64,000 bases of DNA, taken from NCBI RefSeq assembly GCF_000497045.1, contig NW_015961951.1, positions 372,001 to 436,000 of the forward strand, given 5' to 3'. Under the pieces are notes generated by a model, which saw only the letters and a program-made list of their open reading frames with translations, was not told where the DNA came from and ran no database searches. This DNA is from Kalmanozyma brasiliensis GHG001. Lineage: Eukaryota > Basidiomycota > Ustilaginomycetes > Ustilaginales. Of the stretch, positions 40,500-49,583 are shown in pieces. The position numbers and the translations under genes are program-made. Every line of letters begins with the position of its first letter. Within the stretch, counting starts at the first letter, position 1.

Positions 40500-41834
40500 A
40501 TGTCGACCTCTCTCCCGACCAAATCCTCCAATGCACTCCTCTCGGTCAACTTCAACCAGGACCACTCGTGCATCGCCGTCGGCACCCGTGACGGCTACTC
40601 GATCACCAATTGCGAACCCTTCGGTCGCGTATACACCAACAATGCCGGCCCCACTTCGCTCGTCGAGATGCTCTTCTGCACTTCGTTGGTCGCCCTGGTC
40701 GCAACCTCGGATTCGGACCCCAAGAGCAATGCCTCGCCAAGACGACTGCAGATCGTCAACACCAAACGCCAGTCTGTCATCTGCGAGCTGCTTTTTCCCA
40801 CAGCGATTCTTGGAGTGAAGCTGAACAGGAGAAGACTAGTCGTAGTGCTCGAACAGGAAATCTACATCTACGACATCAGCAACATGAAGCTCCTCCACAC
40901 CATCGAGACGTCTCCCAACCCGATGGCCATCTGCGCCCTATCGCCCAGCAGCGAGAACTGCTTCCTCGCCTACCCCTCTCCAGTAGCCAGTCCCACGAGT
41001 CCCTTCGCCAACACCGCTGGCTCCTCCACATCCACCTCTTCCAGTACCGCCGCCACCGCCGGCGACGTATTGATCTTCGACCTCCTCTCGCTATCCGTCA
41101 CCAACGTGATCCAAGCGCACAAAACACCCATCTCGGCCCTTGCCCTCAATTCCACCGGAACCCTCCTCGCCACCGCCTCGGACAAGGGAACCGTCATCCG
41201 CATCTTTTCCGTCCCCGCCGCCCAGAAAGTGCATCAGTTCCGAAGAGGAAGCTACGCAGCTCGGATCTTCAGCTTGAACTTCAACGCTGTTTCTACGCTT
41301 CTGGCGGTCTCGTCGGATACCGAGACGGTTCACATCTTCAAGCTCTCCTCAGGGTCAAAGGGGAATGGGATGCATTCGCCGAGTGTGAGCTCGTTCGATG
41401 CGGGATCGGATACGTCTTCTCCACCTGGCTCCACCAACGGCTCGAGGACAGGGGGGTACGAAGCGTTCATGGGCAATCGCAAACCCTCGTCCGGCGGGAT
41501 AGGTGGCACATTACGTCGACGCTCCGCCGCCCTCGGTCGCGGAATCAGCGGCAGCGTAGGCGGCTATCTCCCCAATAGCTTGACTGAGATGTGGGAACCC
41601 AGTCGCGATTTCGCCTTTCTCAAGTTGCCTAGTCAGGGCGTGTCGAGTGTCGTAGCGCTCAGCGCAACAACACCGCACGTAATGGTCGTGACGAGTGAAG
41701 GGTACTTTTATAGTTACAACATTGATCTGGAGCATGGGGGGGAGTGCGTGTTGATGAAGCAGTATAGTTTGTTGGATGGCGAGGCGGAGGCGACAGGGGC
41801 GACGGGGGGAAATGGTGCGGGGAACGGCGATTGA
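40500..41834 (+). CDS. ATG18: PROPPIN autophagy protein Atg18
   Basis: Atg18 is a seven-bladed WD40 PROPPIN that binds PI3P and PI(3,5)P2 on pre-autophagosomal and vacuolar membranes and works with Atg2. From the ATG at 40500 the protein has 444 residues. Its opening, [21 protein letters not shown], is typical. The phosphoinositide-binding FRRG motif is at about 247 ([11 protein letters not shown]), followed by [17 protein letters not shown]. The blade-6 loop carries [20 protein letters not shown] and [20 protein letters not shown], which separate Atg18 from Hsv2. Ser/Thr-rich inserts lie at about 160-185 and 290-330. The open frame extends 62 codons upstream of this ATG, but that part is not conserved-looking. 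Confidence 0.94.
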   Translation: MSTSLPTKSSNALLSVNFNQDHSCIAVGTRDGYSITNCEPFGRVYTNNAGPTSLVEMLFCTSLVALVATSDSDPKSNASPRRLQIVNTKRQSVICELLFPTAILGVKLNRRRLVVVLEQEIYIYDISNMKLLHTIETSPNPMAICALSPSSENCFLAYPSPVASPTSPFANTAGSSTSTSSSTAATAGDVLIFDLLSLSVTNVIQAHKTPISALALNSTGTLLATASDKGTVIRIFSVPAAQKVHQFRRGSYAARIFSLNFNAVSTLLAVSSDTETVHIFKLSSGSKGNGMHSPSVSSFDAGSDTSSPPGSTNGSRTGGYEAFMGNRKPSSGGIGGTLRRRSAALGRGISGSVGGYLPNSLTEMWEPSRDFAFLKLPSQGVSSVVALSATTPHVMVVTSEGYFYSYNIDLEHGGECVLMKQYSLLDGEAEATGATGGNGAGNGD

Positions 41835-41953
41835 CGAGATGGGCCCGTCGATCAGAGTCTTTTGCAACGCCCTTGTGATGACGGTTAATGTCACCCGCTT
41901 TTGGTCACGCTGTCAGTGTGTGATGCGCTCCGTTGGCCGGTGAGTTTGCCTTG

Positions 41954-42622
41954 TTATGCTGGATGACTGGTGCGTTCGAGCACGCCCATCTGCCTCTCCA
42001 ATTGAAGCAGCTGGTCGTCAAACAAGACGAAGGCGCGACTCAAAGCCTCCGTATACTGTGCCCAAGCTTGGACCACGGCGACCAATCTGCTGTTCCACTC
42101 GGCCGTCTTTTCTGCTCTCGCCCTCTCGCGGTCCTGCAATGTCGTGAGTTGAGGGTTGTGAGCGTCTACTGCGCGGGCGAGGGTTTTGGACTGGTGTGAA
42201 TCGAGCACGCCGCGTTGTTGCGCTAGCAGCTGGATGGCAGATAGCTCCGACAGGGCCTGTTGCAACTCGGGCTGCTGCGCCAGGAGCAGGCTGATCTGCT
42301 GTGTTGCGTCCCAGCTTCCCGTTGAAGAGGAAGGGTAGGGATGTAGCAGGTCCGAATAGACCTCCCAGTCGGAGAGCAGGGAGGAGAGGGGTTTCGAGGT
42401 GGAGCTGAGGGTCGAAAGTGTGCTCTGGATGTGGGAGAGTCGGGTGAGCGCCGGTGGAGATGCGGTGCGAGGAGCGGAGGAGGTGCCGTGGAGAAGGTGG
42501 GTGAGGGCGGTGAGGCGGAGATCTGCTGCTAGGGTCGGGGTGAGGATTGGCGCTGAAGGTGCTATAGGACGGGCCGAGGATGACGCTTCGCCGTCAGGAT
42601 GTGATGGGGAGATGCTCGTCAT
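41954..42622 (-). CDS. Probable dynactin p24 subunit (DCTN3-like), coiled-coil protein
   Basis: 222 residues from the ATG at 42622 (MTSISPSHPDGE); an in-frame ATG at 42688 would add 22 residues. After a Ser/Pro/Ala-rich N-terminus the protein is almost entirely helical. The order of segments matches the small dynactin shoulder subunit p24: LSSLLSDWEVYSDLLHPY, then ISLLLAQQPELQQALSEL, then a C-terminal helix VVQAWAQYTEALSRAFVLFD followed by QLLQLERQ. Dynactin p24 stabilises the p150/p50 shoulder of the dynein activator. The call rests on helix order and a few positions, not on a signature motif, so another small coiled-coil protein remains possible. It is convergent with ATG18. Confidence 0.5.
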   Translation of the reverse strand: MTSISPSHPDGEASSSARPIAPSAPILTPTLAADLRLTALTHLLHGTSSAPRTASPPALTRLSHIQSTLSTLSSTSKPLSSLLSDWEVYSDLLHPYPSSSTGSWDATQQISLLLAQQPELQQALSELSAIQLLAQQRGVLDSHQSKTLARAVDAHNPQLTTLQDRERARAEKTAEWNSRLVAVVQAWAQYTEALSRAFVLFDDQLLQLERQMGVLERTSHPA

Positions 42623-42971
42623 CGTAGCGCGAGTCGTGTGTTCGAGATGCGTGGAGCCCGGGTAGTAGACTTGCAGAGAGAGCGGCAATATCCTCTTGAT
42701 TCAATGGCGAATGGGACGGTTGCACTGCGGACAAGGGATTGTCGAGGCAAAAGGTGGTGCTTCGAGGTGTGACGATGTGGTCAGGAAGCAACGCTGCGCA
42801 ACCAAAAAACGCGTCGTTGAGACCAACACTTCCCCGCCGCCCTCCACCCCACCAAAACCGTCCAATACTGCACACGTCCCGCTCTGCCCCCGTCCATATC
42901 TTCGCATCCACATCTTCGAATCACCCTTCCGGCGCCACCTTCCTTGCCGCTCCCTGCCACCCTCGTGCGCG

Positions 42972-44165
42972 ATGAAGGTCATCTCGGATGCCGATGTGCG
43001 CACGATCCTACCCCGACTCTCCCTATCGGCGCTGCTCTACTCGCAAGCAGTAGCGCTATCCGATGTGCCCTTAAAGAAGCGCAAGGCCTCGCCAACCACC
43101 GCCTCGCCCGATCCTATCGCCCAATGTCCTCCGCGACTCTCACTCACAACGCCGCACCACACGCAACTCTTCATGCCCGCCCGCACAGCCTCGCCCGGTA
43201 GCGTCGTTAAGATCGTCTCTGTCCCCCTGCCCACTTCTTCCATGTCCGGCATTCCGGGTGTCAACCTGCTCTTTGACGATGCAACCGGGAAAGTGAGTCA
43301 CGTGGTGAATTCGACCTGTCTCACAGCGCTTCGTACTGCGACGGGGAGCCTGTTGTCGTCGCTACTGGCGCTCGGGGAGCCGGAGGCGATGGAGGGCGTC
43401 AAGCACGCGGTTGTCTTCGGAGACGGTCTGCAAGCTGTCTACCATGCATGGTTGCATCTGCGGTATTTTCACTGGATCGAGACGATCACTGTTATTGTTG
43501 GATCCCATCGAGATTTGACGGACGACGAGGTGAAGGGGAAGGTAGAGCGACTCGAGTCTCAGCTGAGGGACCTGTGCACGGCGTCCGCCACTTCGCTTCG
43601 AACGGTCAACGTGGGCTGCATCAACGCGTCGGATCGCACCTTGGTCAAAGAGGCACTGGGCGCAGCGGCATTGGTCTTCACCTGCACCCCCAGCACCGAA
43701 CCCTTGTTCACGATCAAGGAGCTGGGCCTACGTCGAGGGGAGCGAAAACACATCTGCGCAGTCGGCTCGTACAAGCCACACATGTGCGAGCTGCCACCGG
43801 AACTGATCCAGAAGGCGGCCAAGGCGGGACGGTTGACAGTGGACAGCCTCGACGCGTGCAAAGAGGAAGCTGGGTGTCTGATCAAGCTCCACAGCCCAAA
43901 GGAGCAGAAGGACATCCGGAAGGGGTGTAGAACGCTCGGTGAAGATATATACCCGCCGCGACCCGCACATCCAACCACCGACAACGACTTGAGAAACAGG
44001 GATAGTTACGTACACCAGTTCCCCGGCTGGTCCATGGTCCATAATTTGAGCAGGAAGGGCAAGGTTAGCGTGTTCAAGAGTGTCGGCGTCGGATTGCAGG
44101 ATGTCGAGATTACGAAATTGATTGTCGAGTTTGCCGAGGGAGTGGGCGTCGAGGTCCCGTTCTAG
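42972..44165 (+). CDS. Ornithine cyclodeaminase/mu-crystallin family protein
   Basis: 397 residues from the ATG at 42972 (MKVISDADV); the open frame extends 92 codons upstream, but the family N-terminus begins here. Members are NAD(P)-dependent ketimine or imino-acid reductases and ornithine cyclodeaminases. Seen: SGIPGVNLLFDDATGKVSHV and LTALRTATGSLLS (about 96-130), and a Rossmann dinucleotide loop VVFGDGLQAVYHAWLHLR at about 147. The usual GxGxQA is here GDGLQA. Then come INASDRTLV, VFTCTPSTEPLF and VGSYKPHMCELPPEL. The substrate cannot be assigned from sequence. Its divergent partner is the dynactin-like gene; its stop is 170 bp from that of PIK1. Confidence 0.88.
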   Translation: MKVISDADVRTILPRLSLSALLYSQAVALSDVPLKKRKASPTTASPDPIAQCPPRLSLTTPHHTQLFMPARTASPGSVVKIVSVPLPTSSMSGIPGVNLLFDDATGKVSHVVNSTCLTALRTATGSLLSSLLALGEPEAMEGVKHAVVFGDGLQAVYHAWLHLRYFHWIETITVIVGSHRDLTDDEVKGKVERLESQLRDLCTASATSLRTVNVGCINASDRTLVKEALGAAALVFTCTPSTEPLFTIKELGLRRGERKHICAVGSYKPHMCELPPELIQKAAKAGRLTVDSLDACKEEAGCLIKLHSPKEQKDIRKGCRTLGEDIYPPRPAHPTTDNDLRNRDSYVHQFPGWSMVHNLSRKGKVSVFKSVGVGLQDVEITKLIVEFAEGVGVEVPF

Positions 44166-44276
44166 GGGCAGGCAAGGGAGGCGGAGGGATAGAAAGGCTT
44201 CTGACCTGCCTGGATGGATGGGTTTGGAACAGGATGCCCGCAGAAGGACTCAAGAACATGCGCTTCACAACGGAAC

Positions 44277-44288
44277 CACACACACACA
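44277..44288. repeat. Short CA microsatellite
   Basis: Six CA units in the tail-to-tail spacer between the cyclodeaminase-like gene and PIK1. Confidence 0.85.
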
Positions 44289-44335
44289 GACACTCTTGCC
44301 ATGCAATGACAATTGTGCCAATCTATCATTGCGCC

Positions 44336-47300
44336 CTACAAAACCCCCTCGGTCATCCTCTGGTAGACATCGTACAGCCGTGTAAACGCCGACCCGGCAC
44401 TAGCTAGCACGAGCCGATCGACAAATTCGTCGCACTGCTCCCGGCTCAGCCCCAGCTGGAAGCGGTCCCTGAGATTGCTCGCCGTCAGATCGCCCAGCGC
44501 GAAGCACGGCAGCTTCGAATCCTTGCTCATCAGCTCGACCAGCATGATGATCCTTTCCGCGTGCGCACGTACATCCCTAAACCCTTTGCGCATCAACTGC
44601 TTGAACTCGTCAAACTTTCGACTCTCCAGTCCACCCAGGATATCGATGTACTCCTGCGGCATCTTGAACGGTGCCGCTTCGAACCCGACGCCTCCGGGGC
44701 TGATACCGAGCATGAAACCGAAATCGATATGGATCAACCGTCCCTCGTTATCGACGAGAATGTTGCCGTTGTGCCGATCCTTGATCTGAAGCAGGTACGA
44801 AATGATGCTGTACCCGGCGAGACTGCGCATGAATCGATCCCTCGCCGCCACGAAGCCCGCACTCGTTGGCGGACCATACGCCGCGAGGAAGTGATCGTAG
44901 AGCGTATACCCAGCCGCCTTGTCTTCCTCCTTCATCCGTGAGTACGCCTCCTTCTTGATCGAGTGCACCGACACCGCGTCCGTGATGGTCTCCATCAACC
45001 CGCTGTTCTCCGAAGTAACGAGGATTCGGAAGTAGCGCACCCAGCATTTGGACCCCGTTTCCTGCCAGATGCGACCGAACTCGTTGATCAGCTGCACCGC
45101 CAGCTGCTCCTGTCGCAGATCCGCACCGGTCTTGACAATGACGGAGAACACGTCCCAGTTGGCCAGGTGGCCGTAGGGTGAGGACGCCCGGATGCGTTGC
45201 TTCTTGGCCGCCCAGGATTCGCTGAACATCGCAGCGGAGGGATCGTCCTTGTTGACAGCACGGAGGACCGCTTCCTCCTCGTCTTCCGCCATTTGACCCG
45301 CCGATTTGCGCGCCCGTGATGCAGACACTTGGCGACCACCCGCCTTCATCCGTCGCATGCGCTCCTCTTCCAAAGCCATCATTTCTTCCATGATGCGTTT
45401 GCGGATGGCTTCCGTCTCGGCGTGCACCAGCCGTGAACCGCCACCTCCACCACCCATCGGCATCCCAGCCATGACGCGGGTCGAATCGATGCTCGTCTTG
45501 ACATGCGTACTGACACCGGCGGAACCTTGACCGATCTCGGACTTGTCCCCCGCCCCGCCCCCGCCCCCGTTGGCAGCAGGCGCAGACGAAGAATACCAGT
45601 TGGTGGGCACAATCCACGAACTCCACCCACCCTGCGCGTTGAGGCTGGGACCGTAGTTGATGATCGCCTGCGCCTTCGAGGCGTTGGTGGATTTGTTGAG
45701 CTGCGAGAGCATGATGGCTGCGGTGCGCATGCGTTGGGCGTACTCGTCGAGGGAAAACTCTTTCATGGGCCGGTGACCTGCACCGAGCTGTTCATCGGTG
45801 CCTGTGCCGCCTGTGACGGAGCTGGTGGTGGTCGTGGTAGTGCCGGAGGGAGCGGATGTCCATGCAGCAGTATCGTGCATTCGGTTGCGAGAGGCGAGGT
45901 CTTCGTCGTCGGACGAGTCGTGGTCTCCACCAAAGCCGGCGAGGTCGGAGCCGTACATCTGCTCGGTCAGGTCCATTTCTTCTCCGTCGTCAGGGGGGAT
46001 ATTGGTGCCGCCGGACGCGTTTTGGGCTCGCCGTTCGGGCTGAACCTCACGCTCGATGGGCGGAGTAAAGGGGCGCGATTGAGGCTTGGGCGTGCTAGTC
46101 CTTGTGACCTGCCCTGGCGACTCGCTGTCCTGCACAGCGTCTGGCGTGCTGACCTGTGCATCCGTGTTGAAGTCGGACCCTCGTCGTGCGTGCTCCGTCG
46201 TCGACTGAACGAATGATGACCGGCCCGACGATGCAGCGGCCACTTTACGTCTGCGCACGTCCTCCTCCGTGACCAGACGCCGCAGCGTCTCCCTGTTCTG
46301 CCTGCGATCGGGATCAAAGTCGAGATCGTTATTGAGCACTTCCACGTGCAAGAGAAAGGGCACACGGTCGGCCGAATTGAGCACCACGGCCTCACTCGGG
46401 TTGATGCGGATGACGCGGTGGTGGCGTCGAGTCTGCGTCCTGCCGTCAAAAGCTGTTCGAACATCCCGGTCGTCCGCCGTGCACCACAAGGGGAAGCAGA
46501 CATCGGCGGGTAGCTTGTGGTTGAGCGCTGTCAGCTCTGCGCGCAACGCCGAGACTCGAGCTGGCTTCGGGATGAGCAACAGACGAGCCGAGATGTCCTG
46601 CAGCGACAACAGGAACTGCGTTTGTACCTTGCAGTAGTTGGAGCGGAGCAAGCTGCGTCGCGCTTCGGCGTTGTAGAGCGCCAAGATGGCTTCCGTTTTG
46701 GCGCCTGACTGGTCGAGGGTGGCTGAGGAGGCAAAGACGGAGGAGACGCTGCCTCTGCTTGTGATGAGGTTGGGCACCGAGCGCGAAGGAGCAGTTGAGT
46801 GGCTGACCGAGGCGAGCTGACGGTGCTTCGATGGAGACCAGGGGGGTGGTACCTTGCCAGAGGCCTGCTTCTTCTTGCTGGCGGTAGATGTGCCATTGGA
46901 GCTGACGTGCTCGTCCTGCGTTTGGCCAAAGACGTCGCTCACGGCAGCAGCGGCTTTGTTGCTGAGATCGAGGAAGCCGGCGTTGAAGCCTGCAGCGAAA
47001 GTGGCGAACGGATTGTCGACCTTCTTAGCAGCCGGAGCGACGGGCAGTGAGCCACCCGAGGTGACTTCCTTGCTGGGTGAAGCGGGAGCTGGTCTATCTT
47101 TAGGCGGCGGAAGAGGAGCAGTGTCTGCTCTTGACATCACGCGCGAATTGGATGACTTGGCTGCATCTCTTGTGCTGGTTGTCTTTTCGTCCAGGGAGTC
47201 ATTGTCCGAGCTGTCGGCAGCGTCATCTTCGCCTGATGGTCCATGACCGCTGCCGTAGACTTCGCCGTCCTCCTCGTGGTCGTAAGCGTCTCGCGCAGCA

Positions 47301-47965
47301 AGCGCATCTTGCATGGCATCGGGCGGCCGTCTGGCCTGCTCAATGGCGATACTACCTGTGATGCCGGCTAGACTTGGCATGGCTGGGACACTGGCCATGA
47401 CGGAGCCGATACCGACGATGTTGGCGAGCGGAGCTTGGGACGAGACCTTTTGCCGTCCCAAAGAGCTGGCGGCGGCGAGCAGGCTTTGGAGGCCTGACTG
47501 GAGCAGATTGGAACCGGACGGCCCAGCGGCATTTTGGCTGGTGGCTGCAGCTGTGCTGAGCGCATAGACCGAATTGGAGCTGGAGAGGGGATCTTCAAAG
47601 AGGATGCGCTGGCATTGGTTGAAGACGCGATGGCAGATGTGGAAGGAGGCGGTATGTGGGTTGGAGGAGAGGTCGGAGAGGGCGGCTTGGAAGTACCAGA
47701 GGGTGAGAAGAGCGACGTGGACCGACTGGCTACATCTTCGGAGAATGAAGCATTCGAGAGCGCGCGACTCGGACGGTCTTGTGATGAGCAGGTGACAGAG
47801 CTGTGGCCAGTAGAATTCGACCTCCTCGGGCTCGAAAGCAGATTCGAGCTGGGCAACGAGGTAGTAGGTGATGCCTATGTTGTCGGAATAGGTACGGAGG
47901 TAGGAGAGAGCATGTTGAGGCGAGAACTGCTTCGAGTTGAAGAGCCGAAGCAGAAGACTCGCCAT
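44336..47965 (-). CDS. PIK1: Phosphatidylinositol 4-kinase Pik1 (PI4KB type)
   Basis: Phosphorylates phosphatidylinositol at position 4, mainly at the Golgi, for secretion. 1209 residues. The N-terminal lipid-kinase-unique helical region (about 1-135) carries YSDNIGITYYLVAQLESAF and FYWPQLCHLLITRPSE, as in Pik1. A low-complexity region (about 150-440) follows, then LRSNYCKVQTQFLLSLQDIS and a segment with PFLLHVEVLNND. The kinase domain (about 935-1205) has the GHLANWDVFSVIVKTG start, catalytic loop KDRHNGNILVD, HIDFGFMLGISPGG (DFG) and a C-terminus ending RLYDVYQRMTEGVL. The Ser/Asp-rich inserts make it longer than yeast Pik1. The ATG at 47965 fits the yeast N-terminus, but the frame stays open upstream to a possible GAGCACAG acceptor, so a short extra exon is possible. 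Confidence 0.92.
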   Translation of the reverse strand: MASLLLRLFNSKQFSPQHALSYLRTYSDNIGITYYLVAQLESAFEPEEVEFYWPQLCHLLITRPSESRALECFILRRCSQSVHVALLTLWYFQAALSDLSSNPHTASFHICHRVFNQCQRILFEDPLSSSNSVYALSTAAATSQNAAGPSGSNLLQSGLQSLLAAASSLGRQKVSSQAPLANIVGIGSVMASVPAMPSLAGITGSIAIEQARRPPDAMQDALAARDAYDHEEDGEVYGSGHGPSGEDDAADSSDNDSLDEKTTSTRDAAKSSNSRVMSRADTAPLPPPKDRPAPASPSKEVTSGGSLPVAPAAKKVDNPFATFAAGFNAGFLDLSNKAAAAVSDVFGQTQDEHVSSNGTSTASKKKQASGKVPPPWSPSKHRQLASVSHSTAPSRSVPNLITSRGSVSSVFASSATLDQSGAKTEAILALYNAEARRSLLRSNYCKVQTQFLLSLQDISARLLLIPKPARVSALRAELTALNHKLPADVCFPLWCTADDRDVRTAFDGRTQTRRHHRVIRINPSEAVVLNSADRVPFLLHVEVLNNDLDFDPDRRQNRETLRRLVTEEDVRRRKVAAASSGRSSFVQSTTEHARRGSDFNTDAQVSTPDAVQDSESPGQVTRTSTPKPQSRPFTPPIEREVQPERRAQNASGGTNIPPDDGEEMDLTEQMYGSDLAGFGGDHDSSDDEDLASRNRMHDTAAWTSAPSGTTTTTTSSVTGGTGTDEQLGAGHRPMKEFSLDEYAQRMRTAAIMLSQLNKSTNASKAQAIINYGPSLNAQGGWSSWIVPTNWYSSSAPAANGGGGGAGDKSEIGQGSAGVSTHVKTSIDSTRVMAGMPMGGGGGGSRLVHAETEAIRKRIMEEMMALEEERMRRMKAGGRQVSASRARKSAGQMAEDEEEAVLRAVNKDDPSAAMFSESWAAKKQRIRASSPYGHLANWDVFSVIVKTGADLRQEQLAVQLINEFGRIWQETGSKCWVRYFRILVTSENSGLMETITDAVSVHSIKKEAYSRMKEEDKAAGYTLYDHFLAAYGPPTSAGFVAARDRFMRSLAGYSIISYLLQIKDRHNGNILVDNEGRLIHIDFGFMLGISPGGVGFEAAPFKMPQEYIDILGGLESRKFDEFKQLMRKGFRDVRAHAERIIMLVELMSKDSKLPCFALGDLTASNLRDRFQLGLSREQCDEFVDRLVLASAGSAFTRLYDVYQRMTEGVL

Positions 47966-49583
47966 GTCGAAGGGGCTGCCGACAAGGTCTTGACCTTGGA
48001 AGGAGGCGCAAGTGGGCTGTGCTCAGAAGACAGTCGCGACCGACGACGACGAGCGACAAGAAGCAAAACTAGCGAGGAAAGCTGCGCGATTGCATGGATG
48101 TAGTCGCTCCTAGATGGTGTCTGTCCGCTGTTGTCGCCGAAGATGGGGGTTGAAGGTGTGCGAACCGCCTCTACGAAAGCGGACCGTACTAGGATCGATC
48201 CAATCGGTCCATAAAGCGAGGTATTTGGTAAGCGAGTTCAACAGCGACTCGACATGGGTTGCAAGCCAGGATGGAAGGGCGAACGATGATGAAGTGGATG
48301 GAAAGGAATGAGGATGAAGAAGCTCAAGCCATGGAGCCAAGAAGCGAGAGACGGACAAGGCGGAGTTTCAAGAAGCAAGAGTTGTGACGCTTTCCAACCG
48401 TGCGGACGGACACCTCAGCCTTCACAAAGGGCCGATTCGTCTCTTTACGCTGCGTGTCACTTTTGAAAGCAGCTCGCGTCTCAACCAACACGCACACATC
48501 ACCTCGGATCCACCGACTGCTTTCTGCCAACATCACTCGGCAGCGCGCCGAACCTGACTCACTTGTCCGCTCTTCCGAATCGGCACTGTAGGAGCTCCTT
48601 CTCATCTTCGGCCAAGGCCATCTTTGCGGCCAGACGGTCAGGAGAGAGGGGAAGGGTGCAAACAATGGAAGCACGGCACGGCTATTCCGGGGCAAAAATG
48701 GCAAATGTGTTAGGCCCCCGTTCCTCTCGACTCAAGGATTTTTCCGAGCCAGGGTCGTCGAGAAGAAAAGGTCGAGAGACTGCTGCACGTGATCAACAGC
48801 GTCGATGGGATAGCCAGGCCTTCTCGGAGAGGCCGTCTTCGAGATTTCCCCCCACTTTTTCGGCTTCTTGCTCTCGGCGTAACCTTGGGCACGTCCGTCC
48901 CTTGTCCGTCATTGGTATGACATTGCTGCACTTTTGCATCTAGGATGTGCACGATGCTGATCTCACGACCCTTGTGGGCATTCATGACTCTTCAATGACC
49001 ATCTTGACTGTCAATGGTCTCGAGGGGAGGCTCGAGGATGCCGAGGGAGTGAAAGTCAATCTAACAATTTGGCGTTTTGGCGTGCCTCGGCTTTCGCGTT
49101 GGGTGCCTGTCAAAGACCTTGCTTGGCCTGGAAGCATGTCGTGAAGGTTCATATTCGTGCATCCGCTGTTCATCCCTCATCATCCACTCACTCTTCCTCG
49201 TCGCCTGAATCCTACACTTCGGATCGGCACGTCCGACAAAGGCTGACCGAATCGAGAGTCAGCTCGGCCCGACTTCAAGCGGAACTGTTCCGGCGTTTCC
49301 ACGACTCATTGCGGCTCGCGTCCGATAGAGCGTCCACCTGGAAACCGCAGTGACAAAGGGCTGCTTGCTATCCGCAACGGAATCACCTTGGTCACACGAC
49401 TGCTCTTTCATCGACTCAGCTAAGCTTCTGCGCGGATGCATCGCCGTTGCTAATCCGACCCCAGCTATCCGCATCACCCTCTGAGAGAGAGAGAAGATCG
49501 CATCTGCAATCAATCTGCGACAGGAATCCGCCCATTCGTTCAGCCTCATCACCGACAGGCTCATCTGAGCTCATCGACACATC
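47966..49583. promoter_or_regulatory. Divergent region between PIK1 and TRA1
   Basis: 1.6 kb between outward-facing starts. On the PIK1 side, the minus strand from about 48080 to 48019 looks like the end of an intron (T-rich, then GAGCACAG), so a leader exon of PIK1 may lie around 48110-48360. On the TRA1 side the sequence becomes C/A-rich with a short GA run near 49483. No other gene was recognised. Confidence 0.45.

Noticed and set aside
42696..42971. Upstream 92-codon extension of the cyclodeaminase-like frame
   Set aside because: It has no similarity to the family N-terminus, which begins at the ATG at 42972, and it covers the shared promoter.
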